From the NCBI RefSeq assembly GCF_006517815.1, contig NZ_CP041198.1, positions 310,001 through 374,000 of the forward strand: a stretch of 64,000 nt of DNA, in the 5' to 3' direction. The first letter of the stretch is position 1. Every line of letters starts with the position of its first letter. Below are positions 8,008-16,963 of the stretch, in pieces. A program made the translations under genes and the position numbers. The stretch comes from Pseudarthrobacter sp. NIBRBAC000502770. Lineage in GTDB: Bacteria; Actinomycetota; Actinomycetes; Actinomycetales; Micrococcaceae. Below the pieces are notes generated by a model. The model had not been told where the DNA came from. It saw only the letters and a program-made list of their open reading frames with translations, and ran no database searches.

Positions 8008-8942
8008 CCCTCACGCACGCCGCCTCGACCAACGCCGTGGATGACAATCCCCGCCGCTACGAGCACCTGAGCACCATCCGCCTCGAAGACCCGGACGCCG
8101 TGGCCCGCGCGGCGAAGTCCCGCCGCCACCACCCCGGCGTAAAGGCCGGCCGGCAGAACTTCATCGTCGCCGCCGACCACCCGGCGCGCGGTGCCCTGTC
8201 CGTCGGCAGCGACCCCGTGGCCATGGCGGACCGGCGCCAGTTGCTGGACCGGCTGCAGATCGCCTTGGCCAACCCGGCCGTTGACGGAGTCCTGGCCTCC
8301 CCGGACATCATGGACGACCTCCTCCTGCTGGGGGCCCTGGACGGCAAGCTGGTGTTCGGATCGATGAACCGCGGCGGCCTGTCCGGCCTGGTCAACGAGT
8401 TCGACGACCGGTTCACCGGCCACACCGCCGCCGCCCTCGAAGCGCTCGGTGCGGACGGCGGCAAGATGCTGACCCGTATCTGCCTGGGCGACCCGGACAC
8501 CGTGGCGACCCTGGAAGCGACAGCCAAGGCCATCGATTCCCTGGCGGAGCGGAAATTGATCGCCATGGTGGAGCCGTTCCTGTCCGTCCGCGAAAATGGC
8601 CGGGTCCGCAACGACCTCTCCACCAACTCCGTGATCAAGTCCATCGCCATCGCCGAGGGCCTGGGTTCCACGAGCGCCTACACCTGGATGAAGCTTCCCG
8701 TGGTGGCGGAGATGGAACGCGTCATGGCCGCCACCACCATGCCAACCGTCCTCTTGGGCGGGGACCCGGACGGATCCCAGGACGAAGTCTTCGCCACCTG
8801 GGGAGCTGCCCTGTCCCTGCCCGGCGTCCAGGGCCTCACCGTTGGCCGTACCCTCCTATACCCCGCGGACGGGGACGTCGCCGGCGCCGTTGCCGCGGCA
8901 GCCTCGCTCCTGCACCACACCACAGAACTCCCGGAGAACTAG
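8004..8942 (+). CDS. Cgl0159-type DeoC-like aldolase, probable DKGP aldolase
   Basis: 312 aa predicted (beta/alpha)8 protein of the group typified by Cgl0159 in the Corynebacterium glutamicum inositol cluster. Visible features are FIVAADHPARGA near residue 53, DGVLASPDIMDDLL, and a C-terminal glycine-rich stretch VLLGGDPDGS. Between iolC and iolD in the operon it probably supplies the aldolase step that IolJ performs in Bacillus: cleavage of 2-deoxy-5-keto-gluconate 6-phosphate to dihydroxyacetone phosphate and malonate semialdehyde. This is inferred from context and the missing iolJ. It starts with GTG, overlapping iolC by 4 nt, and ends 2 nt before iolD. Confidence 0.82.
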   Translation: MTLTHAASTNAVDDNPRRYEHLSTIRLEDPDAVARAAKSRRHHPGVKAGRQNFIVAADHPARGALSVGSDPVAMADRRQLLDRLQIALANPAVDGVLASPDIMDDLLLLGALDGKLVFGSMNRGGLSGLVNEFDDRFTGHTAAALEALGADGGKMLTRICLGDPDTVATLEATAKAIDSLAERKLIAMVEPFLSVRENGRVRNDLSTNSVIKSIAIAEGLGSTSAYTWMKLPVVAEMERVMAATTMPTVLLGGDPDGSQDEVFATWGAALSLPGVQGLTVGRTLLYPADGDVAGAVAAAASLLHHTTELPEN

Positions 8943-8944
8943 CC

Positions 8945-10915
8945 ATGGGCACAACTACGCGCAGGATGACGGTGGCCCAGGCCGTCGTCGAATACCTTTC
9001 CAAGCAGTACACCGTGGACACGGTGGGCGGCGTTGACTACAGTGAGCGGCTGATTCCGGGCACGTTCGGGATTTTCGGGCACGGCAACGTGGCCGGCGTG
9101 GGCCAGGCGCTGAAGCAGTACCAGCAGCAGGACCCGGCCCTGATGCCCTACTACCAGGGCCGGAACGAGCAGGCCCAGGTCCATCAGGCCGTCGGCTATG
9201 CCCGGCACACCCGCCGCCGCCAGACCTACGCCATCAGCACCTCGATCGGTCCGGGTTCGTCCAACCTGCTCACCGGCGCCGCCCTGGCCACCACCAACCG
9301 GCTCCCGGTGCTGCTGCTGCCGTCCGATACGTTTGCCACCCGCGCGGCCGACCCCGTCCTGCAGCAGCTGGAGCAGCCGTACGCCTATGACATCACCGTC
9401 AACGACGCGTTCCGGCCGCTGTCCAAGTTCTTCGACCGGGTGAACCGTCCGGAGCAGCTCTTCTCCGCGTTCCACCACGGACTGCGGGTCCTGACGGACC
9501 CCGCCGAGACCGGCGCTGTCACGATTTCGCTGCCGCAGGACGTCCAGGCCGAGGCCTTCGACGTCCCCGCCGAGTTCCTGGCGGAGCGGGAGTGGCGGAT
9601 CCGCCGCCCCGAGGCCGACGACGAGGACATCGCCCGCGCCGCCGCAGCCATCCGCGCCGCGAAGCGTCCGCTGATCATCGCCGGCGGCGGCGTCCTCTAC
9701 GCCTATGCCAACGAGGAACTGGCAAAGTTCGCCGAGCTGACCGGGATTCCGGTGGGTAACACGCAGGCAGGCGTCGGCGTGCTGCCGTGGGACCACCAGT
9801 TCTCCCTCGGTGCCATTGGTTCCACGGGCACGACGGCGGCCAACGCCATCGCCGCCGCGGCGGACCTGGTCATCGGCATCGGCACCCGCTACGAGGACTT
9901 CACCACTGCGTCCCGGACCGCGTTCCAGAACCCCGACGTGAAGTTCGTGAACATCAACGTCGCCCCGATCGACGCCTACAAGCACGGCACCGCGCTGCCG
10001 ATCGTTGCCGATGCCCGCAAAGCCCTGGTCAAGCTCAACGCAGCCTTGGGCGGTTACCGGGTCGGGGCGGACCTGGAACAGACGGTCGCCGCCGAGAAGA
10101 AGCGCTGGAACGCCACCGTGGACGAGGCGTTCGACACCCGGTACACCCCGTTGCCGGCGCAGAACGAGATCATCGGCGCCACCAACCGGGCCATGGACGC
10201 CCGCGACGTGGTCATCTGCGCCGCCGGGTCCCTGCCCGGTGACCTGCACAAGATGTGGCGCGTGCGGGACCCGTTCGGCTACCACGTCGAATACGCCTAC
10301 TCCTGCATGGGCTACGAGATCCCCGGCGGACTGGGAGTCAAGCGCGCCGCCATCGCCGAAGCAGCACGTACGACGGCGGCAGGCGGGTCGGGTGATCAGG
10401 TGCGGGACGTCGTCGTGATGGTGGGGGACGGCTCCTACCTGATGATGCACACGGAGTTGGTCACCGCCGTCGCCGAACGCATCAAGCTGATCGTGGTCCT
10501 GATCCAGAACCACGGCTACGCCTCCATCGGCTCCCTTTCCGAATCCCTCGGGTCCCAGCGGTTTGGCACCCAGTACCGGGCGCTGGACGAGGAGCAGCAC
10601 AGCTTCGACAACGGCGAGACCCTGCCGGTGGACCTGGCCCTTAACGCCGAGTCCCTGGGCGTGAAGGTCATCCGGATCGAGCCCGGCGGGAAAGTCATCG
10701 CCGAACTGGAACAGGCCATCCGCGACGCCAAGGCCGCCCCCGAGAACAGCGGCCCGATCCTGATCCACGTCGAATCGGACCCGCTCCTTGACGCCCCGTC
10801 CTCCGAGTCCTGGTGGGACGTCCCCGTTTCGCAGGTCTCCGAACTGGACTCCACCAAGCAGGCCTTCCAGACCTACGTCGACCACAAGTCCCGCCAGCGC
10901 AAACTGCTCGGCTAA
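8945..10915 (+). CDS. iolD: 3D-(3,5/4)-trihydroxycyclohexane-1,2-dione hydrolase (IolD)
   Basis: 656 aa ThDP-dependent enzyme, full length for IolD. The N-terminal Pyr domain has the catalytic Glu in YYQGRNEQAQVHQAVGYAR near residue 75. A central nucleotide-binding-like domain follows, then a C-terminal PP domain with the metal/ThDP motif VGDGSYLMMHTEL near 492-504 ending in NHGYASIG. IolD hydrolytically opens the cyclohexanedione formed from inosose by IolE, giving 5-deoxy-glucuronate. The position between the aldolase and iolA fits the actinobacterial iol operon order. Confidence 0.93.
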   Translation: MGTTTRRMTVAQAVVEYLSKQYTVDTVGGVDYSERLIPGTFGIFGHGNVAGVGQALKQYQQQDPALMPYYQGRNEQAQVHQAVGYARHTRRRQTYAISTSIGPGSSNLLTGAALATTNRLPVLLLPSDTFATRAADPVLQQLEQPYAYDITVNDAFRPLSKFFDRVNRPEQLFSAFHHGLRVLTDPAETGAVTISLPQDVQAEAFDVPAEFLAEREWRIRRPEADDEDIARAAAAIRAAKRPLIIAGGGVLYAYANEELAKFAELTGIPVGNTQAGVGVLPWDHQFSLGAIGSTGTTAANAIAAAADLVIGIGTRYEDFTTASRTAFQNPDVKFVNINVAPIDAYKHGTALPIVADARKALVKLNAALGGYRVGADLEQTVAAEKKRWNATVDEAFDTRYTPLPAQNEIIGATNRAMDARDVVICAAGSLPGDLHKMWRVRDPFGYHVEYAYSCMGYEIPGGLGVKRAAIAEAARTTAAGGSGDQVRDVVVMVGDGSYLMMHTELVTAVAERIKLIVVLIQNHGYASIGSLSESLGSQRFGTQYRALDEEQHSFDNGETLPVDLALNAESLGVKVIRIEPGGKVIAELEQAIRDAKAAPENSGPILIHVESDPLLDAPSSESWWDVPVSQVSELDSTKQAFQTYVDHKSRQRKLLG

Positions 10916-10946
10916 GCACACTTTCCACTACTCAAGGAAGAGTCAC

Positions 10947-12461
10947 ATGACTGCCACCACCACCGAAACCACGGTTATCAACCACTTCATTAACGGCGCC
11001 GAGACCGCCGGCGAAGGCGACCGCACCACGAACGTGTACAACCCGGCCACCGGTGCGGTGACCGGCGAACTGCGCCTGGCCAACCGGGCCGACCTGGACA
11101 CCGCCGTCGCCGCCGCCCGCAAAGCCGCCGACACCTGGGGCGACATTTCCCTGGCCAAGCGAACCCCCGTGCTGTTCAAGTTCCGCGAGCTCGTCGCCGC
11201 CCACGTCGATGAACTGGCCGAGCTGGTCACCGCCGAGCACGGCAAAGTCCTCTCCGACGCCAAGGGCGAGATCGGGCGCGGCCTGGAGGTCGTCGAATAC
11301 GCCTGCGGCATCCCCACCCTGCTCAAGGGCGACTACTCGGACCAGGTCTCCACCGGCATCGATGTGTTCTCCTTCCGCGAGCCGCTCGGCGTGGTCGCGG
11401 GCATCACGCCGTTCAACTTCCCGGTCATGGTGCCGTTGTGGATGGCGCCGATGGCGATCGCCACCGGCAACGCGTTCATCCTCAAGCCCTCCGAACGCGA
11501 CCCCTCCGCCTCGCTGCTGCTGGCCAGGCTGTGGAAGGAGGCCGGGCTGCCGGACGGTGTGTTCCAGGTCCTGCACGGCGACAAGGAAACGGTCGACGGG
11601 CTGCTGACCCACCCGGACGTGGACGGCATCTCCTTCGTCGGGTCCACCCCGATCGCCCAGTACGTCCACGAAACCGCCACGAAGCAGGGCAAGCGCGTCC
11701 AGGCCCTGGGCGGGGCAAAGAACCACGCCATCATTCTGCCCGACGCCGACCTGGACAACGCCGCCGACCACCTCGCCGCCGCTGCGTTCGGCTCCGCCGG
11801 GGAACGCTGCATGGCCATCTCGGTCGCCGTCGCCGTTGGAGACGCCGCCGACGCCCTGGTCGCCAAAGTCCAGGAACGCGCCGAAGCCGTCCAGGTCAAC
11901 AACGGCACCGAACCCGGCGCCGAAATGGGGCCGGTCATCACCCCGGCCTCCAGGGAACGCATCGTCAAGATTGTCACAGAGGCGGAAACTGCCGGCGCCG
12001 CCATGGTGGTGGACGGCCGCGACCTCGTGGTCCCGGGCCACGAGAACGGCTTCTGGGTGGGCCCCACCGTCATCGACCACGTGAAGACCGAAATGACCGC
12101 TTACAAAGAGGAAATCTTCGGACCCGTCCTCGTCGTGGTCCGCGTCGACACCCTTGAAGACGGCATCACGCTGATCAACGCCAACCCCTACGGGAACGGC
12201 ACCGCCATCTTCACCTCCTCCGGCGCCGCCGCCCGCAAGTTCCAGCGGTCGGTGACCGTGGGCATGATCGGCATCAATGTGCCCCTCCCGGTCCCGGTGG
12301 CGTACCACTCCTTCGGCGGCTGGAAAGCATCCCTCTTCGGCGACAAGCACATCTACGGACCCGAAGGCGTATCCTTCTACACCCGCGGCAAGGTGGTCAC
12401 TTCCCGCTGGCCCGAAACCCACCACGCCTCCGGCGCCTCCTACAACTTCCCCTCCAACTGA
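10947..12461 (+). CDS. mmsA: CoA-acylating (methyl)malonate-semialdehyde dehydrogenase (IolA/MmsA)
   Basis: 504 aa aldehyde dehydrogenase. GVVAGITPFNFPVMVPLWMAP and KPSERDPSAS form the NAD site, and the catalytic Cys is in SAGERCMAIS near residue 288. GGAKNHAIILPDAD is characteristic of the MmsA branch. The reaction takes malonate semialdehyde plus CoA and NAD to acetyl-CoA and CO2, closing inositol catabolism; the family also accepts methylmalonate semialdehyde from valine. The ATG at 10947 is chosen because AAGGAAGAG lies upstream; an open frame runs back into iolD but lacks a ribosome site. Confidence 0.92.
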   Translation: MTATTTETTVINHFINGAETAGEGDRTTNVYNPATGAVTGELRLANRADLDTAVAAARKAADTWGDISLAKRTPVLFKFRELVAAHVDELAELVTAEHGKVLSDAKGEIGRGLEVVEYACGIPTLLKGDYSDQVSTGIDVFSFREPLGVVAGITPFNFPVMVPLWMAPMAIATGNAFILKPSERDPSASLLLARLWKEAGLPDGVFQVLHGDKETVDGLLTHPDVDGISFVGSTPIAQYVHETATKQGKRVQALGGAKNHAIILPDADLDNAADHLAAAAFGSAGERCMAISVAVAVGDAADALVAKVQERAEAVQVNNGTEPGAEMGPVITPASRERIVKIVTEAETAGAAMVVDGRDLVVPGHENGFWVGPTVIDHVKTEMTAYKEEIFGPVLVVVRVDTLEDGITLINANPYGNGTAIFTSSGAAARKFQRSVTVGMIGINVPLPVPVAYHSFGGWKASLFGDKHIYGPEGVSFYTRGKVVTSRWPETHHASGASYNFPSN

Positions 12462-12491
12462 TCCCCACCGCCACCCTCGGCTCGCAAGCCC

Positions 12492-12509
12492 GGCCAGGGA
12501 ACCCTGGCT
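12492..12509 (+). other. Intercistronic hairpin between iolA and iolE
   Basis: GGCCAGG and CCTGGCT (one G-U pair) flank the loop GAAC. It stands alone in the 75-nt gap with no T-run, so it looks more like an mRNA stability or processing element than a terminator. Confidence 0.45.
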
Positions 12510-12536
12510 GGGTGGCCCCTATCAAAGAGACAGACA

Positions 12537-13448
12537 ATGACTGAGAACAAGCTGATCATCGGCACGGCGCCGGACTCCTGGGGCGTCTGGTTCGCGGATG
12601 ACCCCAAGCAGACCCCGTGGGAACGCTTCCTGGACGAGGTGGCCGAATCCGGCTACAAGTGGATCGAACTGGGCCCCTACGGCTACCTGCCCACAGACCC
12701 CGCCCGCCTGGCGGAGGAACTCAAGCAGCGCGACCTGCAGATCTCCGCCGGCACGGTGTTCACCGCCTTCCACCGTGGCCTGGACCAGTGGGAAACAGCC
12801 TGGGAGCCGGCCCGCAAGGTGGCTGAACTGACGGCGGCCATGGGCGGTGAGCACATCGTGGTCATCCCGGCCATGTGGCGCGACGACGTCACAGGCGAAG
12901 CCGTGGAAAGCGGCACCCTGGACGACAAGGCCTGGAGCGACCTGTTTGACGGCCACAACCGCCTGGGCAAGACCCTCCTGGAGGACTTCGGCCTGAAGCA
13001 GCAGTTCCACTCCCATGCCGACTCCCACGTGGGCGCGCAGGCGGACATCGAGACGCTGCTCGGTGCCACGGACCCGCAGTACCTGAACCTCTGCCTGGAC
13101 ACCGGCCACGCCGAATACTGCGGCGCCTCCAGCCTGGAACTGATCAAGAATTACCCGGACCGGATCGGCTACCTGCACCTGAAGCAGATCAACCCGGACA
13201 TCCTCAGGCGGGTCAACGCGGAAAACATGACCTGGGCAGCTGCCAACCTGGCCGGCGTCATGACCGAACCGCCCAACGGCCTGCCGGACCTGCGCGCCGT
13301 CATCGACGCCGTGGAAACGCTCAACCGGCCCATCTTCGGCATCGTGGAGCAGGACATGTATCCCGTGGCCTTCGACGTCCCCATGCCCATTGCCAAGCGC
13401 ACGCGCAGCTACCTGCTGTCCTGCGGCTCCCGCACCGCCGTCAGCTAA
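12537..13448 (+). CDS. iolE: Putative myo-inosose-2 dehydratase (IolE)
   Basis: 303 aa xylose-isomerase-like TIM barrel. The N-terminus IIGTAPDSWGVWFADDPKQTPWERFLDEVAESGYKWIELGPYGY is typical of inosose dehydratases. Candidate metal ligands appear in QQFHSHADSH, CLDTGHAEY and GIVEQDMYP. IolE dehydrates 2-keto-myo-inositol to the trione/dione substrate of IolD. It lies between iolA and iolG in the operon. It could instead be an inosose isomerase of the same fold, because a second TIM-barrel protein is encoded at 14564. Confidence 0.82.
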   Translation: MTENKLIIGTAPDSWGVWFADDPKQTPWERFLDEVAESGYKWIELGPYGYLPTDPARLAEELKQRDLQISAGTVFTAFHRGLDQWETAWEPARKVAELTAAMGGEHIVVIPAMWRDDVTGEAVESGTLDDKAWSDLFDGHNRLGKTLLEDFGLKQQFHSHADSHVGAQADIETLLGATDPQYLNLCLDTGHAEYCGASSLELIKNYPDRIGYLHLKQINPDILRRVNAENMTWAAANLAGVMTEPPNGLPDLRAVIDAVETLNRPIFGIVEQDMYPVAFDVPMPIAKRTRSYLLSCGSRTAVS

Positions 13449-13477
13449 CCCGCCACAGACACTGAAGGAACAAAACA

Positions 13478-14491
13478 ATGACTGAAACCCTCCGCGTCGC
13501 CGTCATCGGCGCAGGCCGCATGGGCGCCGACCACATCCAGCGCCTCAACAAGCGCATCCACGGAGCCGAAGTTGCCGCCGTCGTCGACGTCGACCTTGCC
13601 CGAGCCCAGGCCGCCATCGAAGGCATTCCGGGCGCCGTGGCCCTCGCCGATGCCGAGGAAGCGCTCAACAACGGCGATGTCAACGCCGTCCTGATCGCCA
13701 CCCCCGGCTTCCTGCACGAGGACATCCTGCTCAAGGCCCTCGCCAGGGATATCCCGATCCTCTGCGAAAAACCGCTCACCCCCGACGCCGCATCCTCCTG
13801 GAAGATCGTCGAGGCAGAGGTGGCTCTGGGCCACAAGCGGATCCAGGTGGGCTTCATGCGCCGCTTCGACGCCGAGTACGCCACGCTGGGTTCCATCATC
13901 CGCAACCACGAACTCGGCGAACTGTTGATGCTGCACCACCAGCACCGCAACCCGAGCACCCCCGAGGGCTTCACCAACGAGATGCTGATCAACGACTCCG
14001 TGGTCCACGAGTTCGACGCCATCCGGTTCTTCACGGGTGAGGAAATCACCAGTGTCCAGGTTCGCCTGGGCAAGGCCACCCGGAACGCCCCGAACGGCCA
14101 GCACGACCCCCAGCACGTCCTGCTGGAGACCGAGTCCGGCGTGCTGGCCGACGTCGAAATCTACGTCAACGCCAAGTTCGGCTACGAGGTGGCCACCCAG
14201 GCCTCGTTCGAGGACGGCATCGTCAGCATCGGCGGCGACAAGGGGCCCTACACCCGCAGCTCCGGCCGCTGGGGCGGCAACGTCACCCCGGGCTTCGAAG
14301 AGCGCTTCGGTGCGGCGTACGACGTCGAAATCCAGTCATGGGTTGATGCGGCACTTAAGGGCGAAATCGGCGGCCCCTCCGCCTGGGACGGGTACGCCAC
14401 CGCGGCGTGCTGCGAAGCAGGCGTCGAAGCGCAGAAGAATGGTGAAAAGGTCGCCGTGAAGCTGGCCGCAAAGCCCGACCTTTACAAGTAG
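13478..14491 (+). CDS. iolG: Inositol 2-dehydrogenase (IolG)
   Basis: 337 aa Gfo/Idh/MocA oxidoreductase. The Rossmann motif VIGAGRMGADH is at residues 9-19, EKP near 95 carries the conserved catalytic Lys, and MRRFDAEY and NDSVVHEFD supply the Asp/His pair of this family. It oxidises myo-inositol to scyllo-inosose with NAD, the first step of the pathway encoded by its neighbours. The start has GAAGGAAC upstream. It is separated from the next gene by a 28-bp palindromic hairpin. Confidence 0.9.
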   Translation: MTETLRVAVIGAGRMGADHIQRLNKRIHGAEVAAVVDVDLARAQAAIEGIPGAVALADAEEALNNGDVNAVLIATPGFLHEDILLKALARDIPILCEKPLTPDAASSWKIVEAEVALGHKRIQVGFMRRFDAEYATLGSIIRNHELGELLMLHHQHRNPSTPEGFTNEMLINDSVVHEFDAIRFFTGEEITSVQVRLGKATRNAPNGQHDPQHVLLETESGVLADVEIYVNAKFGYEVATQASFEDGIVSIGGDKGPYTRSSGRWGGNVTPGFEERFGAAYDVEIQSWVDAALKGEIGGPSAWDGYATAACCEAGVEAQKNGEKVAVKLAAKPDLYK

Positions 14492-14498
14492 GACAAAC

Positions 14499-14526
14499 AA
14501 GGGGACCGAATGCATTCCGTCCCCTT
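14499..14526 (+). other. 28-bp palindromic intercistronic hairpin after iolG
   Basis: AAGGGGAC (14499-14506) pairs with GTCCCCTT (14519-14526), and the interior GAATGCATTC (14508-14517) is itself a perfect palindrome. Only the C/C pair at 14507/14518 is mismatched. No T-run follows and the downstream gene belongs to the same operon, so partial termination or mRNA processing is more likely than full termination. Confidence 0.55.
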
Positions 14527-14563
14527 CTCCTGCCCCCTGACTGATCCACAATGGAGTGTTTTC

Positions 14564-15439
14564 GTGAAAATCGCACTTGACCCCACCCCGTTCCACCACT
14601 CGCACAGCCTGCTGGAGTTCCCCAAGGTGGTGGCGGACCTTGGCTACAAGTACATGCAGATGACCCCGCACGCGGACTTCATCCCCTTCTTCAACCACCC
14701 CAAGGCGGACGATGAGCTGGTGGGCCAGCTGAAGAAAGCCTGCAAGGATGCCGGAATCGAGATCGCCTCGGTCCTGCCGGTGCTTCGCTGGTCCGGCCCG
14801 GACGAGGACGCGCGTGAGGCCGCCGTCCGCTACTGGAAACGTGCCATCCAGATCACCGTGGACCTGGGCGTCAGCACCATGAACACCGAGTTCAGCGGCA
14901 GGCCGGAAAAGGCCGAGGAATCCGAGCGGGCGTTCTACCGTTCCATGGAGGAACTGCTGCCCATCATCGAGCGTGAGGGCATCGACCTGCTGATCGACCC
15001 CCACCCCGACGACTTCGTGGAGGAAGGCCTCGCCGCCATCCGCGTGATCCGGGGCGTGAACTCGAAGAACGTCGGCATGGTCTATGTGGCGTCGCACAGC
15101 TTCCACATGAAGAACTCCCCGCTGGACATCATGCGGGCGGCGGGGGACAAGGTCCGCCTGGTCCACGTGGCCGACACCATGGACCACCACGCCTCACACG
15201 GGCTGCGCTACATCACCAACCCGCCGGGCAACCCGGTCCGCGTCCACCAGCACCTGAAGATCGGCGACGGCGACGTCAACTGGGACGAGTTCTTCGGCGG
15301 CCTGAAGGAAATCGGCTTCCTGGACCGCGAGAATACTGTGATGGTCTCCAGCGTCTTTGCCGAAAACGAATATGCCGAAGAGGTCTCCCGCTACCAGCTG
15401 GAAACCATGAAGCAGTACGTCCAAAAGGTAAGCCTATGA
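14564..15439 (+). CDS. Sugar-phosphate isomerase/epimerase, IolH-like
   Basis: 291 aa xylose-isomerase-like TIM barrel beginning MKIALDPTPFHHSHSLLEFPKVVADLGYKYMQMTPHADF. Metal-type residues occur in STMNTEFSG, DLLIDPHPDDF, LVHVADTMDHHASHG and VHQHLKIGDGDVNWDEF. Homologues sit in actinobacterial inositol clusters as IolH, a presumed inosose or deoxy-glucuronate isomerase whose exact reaction is not settled. GTG 14564 is chosen because TGGAGTG precedes it and the family N-terminus begins there, although the frame is open back to 14510. The stop overlaps the transporter start by ATGA. Confidence 0.82.
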   Translation: MKIALDPTPFHHSHSLLEFPKVVADLGYKYMQMTPHADFIPFFNHPKADDELVGQLKKACKDAGIEIASVLPVLRWSGPDEDAREAAVRYWKRAIQITVDLGVSTMNTEFSGRPEKAEESERAFYRSMEELLPIIEREGIDLLIDPHPDDFVEEGLAAIRVIRGVNSKNVGMVYVASHSFHMKNSPLDIMRAAGDKVRLVHVADTMDHHASHGLRYITNPPGNPVRVHQHLKIGDGDVNWDEFFGGLKEIGFLDRENTVMVSSVFAENEYAEEVSRYQLETMKQYVQKVSL

Positions 15440-16875
15440 GTTCGCCTGCCTCCGGGAGGTCAGCGTCCAAGCAGCCCGGCAACCATCACCGGGCCCTGCG
15501 GACCGTCACCATCATCTCCACCTTCGGCGGCCTGCTGTTCGGCTACGACACCGGCGTGATCAATGGCGCACTGCCGTATATGCAGGAGGACCTGGGCCTT
15601 ACGCCGCTCACCGAAGGCCTGGTCACATCGTCCCTGCTGTTCGGTGCAGCCTTCGGCGCCCTGTTCGGCGGACGCCTGGCGGACCGCAACGGCCGACGCA
15701 AAATGATCATGGTGCTGGCGGTCATTTTCCTCGCGGGCACCATCGGCTGCACCTTCGCGCCCAACACCGGAGTGATGATCGCCGCCCGGTTCATCCTGGG
15801 ACTCGCCGTGGGCGGGGCATCGGTGACAGTGCCCGTGTACCTGGCGGAGGTATCGCCGAGCAACCGGCGCGGCCGGATCGTCACCCAGAACGAACTCATG
15901 ATCGTCACCGGGCAGCTGCTTGCGTTCATCTTCAACGCCTACCTGGGCAACTCCTTCGGTGAATCGCACGGCATCTGGCGCTGGATGCTGGTCATCGCCA
16001 CCCTGCCGGCCATCGCGCTGTGGATCGGGATGAACTTCATGCCCGAGAGTCCACGCTGGCTGGCCTCCATCGGCAGCTTCGGCGAGACGCTCAGCGTGCT
16101 GCAGCGGATCCGGTCGCAGGAGGAAGCCCGCAGGGAATTCGAGGAAGTCAAAGCCATGGCCGTGGAGGACTACAAGTCCAAAATGGGTTCATGGAAGGAC
16201 CTGGGCATCCCGTGGCTCCGCAGGATCTTCGTGGTGGGCCTGGGCCTCGCGGTGATCCAGCAGATCACCGGCGTGAACTCGATCATGTACTACGGCACCC
16301 AGATCCTCTCGCAGTCCGGCTTCGGACGCGAAGCTGCCTTGACGGCCAACATCGCCAATGGGGTCATTTCGGTACTGGCCACGTTCGTGGGGATCTGGCT
16401 GCTGGGCAGGGTGGGGCGGCGCAGGATGCTGATCACCGGGCAGGTGGGGACCACCACGGCACTGTTGCTGATCGGCTTCTTCTCGCTGATCCTGCCGGAA
16501 GGCTCCGCCCGGGGCTTCGTCATCCTGGCACTCACTGTGACGTTCCTGGCCTTCCAACAGGGCGCAATTTCCCCGGTCACCTGGCTGATGCTCTCGGAAA
16601 TCTTCCCGCTGAAGATCCGCGGCCTGGGCATGGGGGCCTCGGCATTCCTGCTGTGGATCGTGAACTTCCTGATCGGATTCGGGTTCCCGCAGCTGCTGGC
16701 CGCCATCGGCATCTCCAACACGTTCTTCGTGTTTGCAGTCCTTGGCGTGGGGGCCATTGCCTTCGCCGCGAAATACGTTCCCGAAACCAGGGACAAGAGC
16801 CTTGAGGACCTGGAGCACTACTTCAAAAACGTCGCCGGCGGCAAAGCTGAGGCCTCCGCCGCAAAGATTTCCTGA
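15436..16875 (+). CDS. iolT: MFS sugar porter, IolT-like myo-inositol:H+ symporter
   Basis: 479 aa, 12 predicted membrane helices. Sugar-porter signatures: GGLLFGYDTGVINGALPYM in helix 1, GRLADRNGRRKM, PESPRWLASIG at the central loop, QQITGVNSIMYYG in helix 7, LLGRVGRRRML, and PETRDKSLEDLE at the C-terminus. It is the last gene of the iol operon and overlaps iolH by 4 nt, so inositol (or a related cyclitol) is the likely substrate. A GC-rich hairpin terminator follows. Confidence 0.88.
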   Translation: MSSPASGRSASKQPGNHHRALRTVTIISTFGGLLFGYDTGVINGALPYMQEDLGLTPLTEGLVTSSLLFGAAFGALFGGRLADRNGRRKMIMVLAVIFLAGTIGCTFAPNTGVMIAARFILGLAVGGASVTVPVYLAEVSPSNRRGRIVTQNELMIVTGQLLAFIFNAYLGNSFGESHGIWRWMLVIATLPAIALWIGMNFMPESPRWLASIGSFGETLSVLQRIRSQEEARREFEEVKAMAVEDYKSKMGSWKDLGIPWLRRIFVVGLGLAVIQQITGVNSIMYYGTQILSQSGFGREAALTANIANGVISVLATFVGIWLLGRVGRRRMLITGQVGTTTALLLIGFFSLILPEGSARGFVILALTVTFLAFQQGAISPVTWLMLSEIFPLKIRGLGMGASAFLLWIVNFLIGFGFPQLLAAIGISNTFFVFAVLGVGAIAFAAKYVPETRDKSLEDLEHYFKNVAGGKAEASAAKIS

Positions 16876-16908
16876 CCGGACCAGCCACACCCGGTTCTTC
16901 ACAGCAAA

Positions 16909-16934
16909 GCCCCCACGAGCATCCGCGCGGGGGC
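16909..16934 (+). terminator. Terminator after the iol operon
   Basis: GCCCCC (16909-16914) and GGGGGC (16929-16934) form the stem, followed by a T-rich stretch (GTCTTTAATAAG). It lies between the convergent iolT-like and marR genes and could serve both. Confidence 0.7.
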
Positions 16935-16963
16935 GTTGCTGGTGTCTTTAATAAGCCGGTGTC

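Noticed and set aside
8939..10921. Long open frame on the minus strand opposite iolD
   Set aside because: Its composition is that of a GC-rich antisense shadow (Gly/Val/Asp/Gln repeats), it has no family motif, and the opposite strand encodes a complete IolD.
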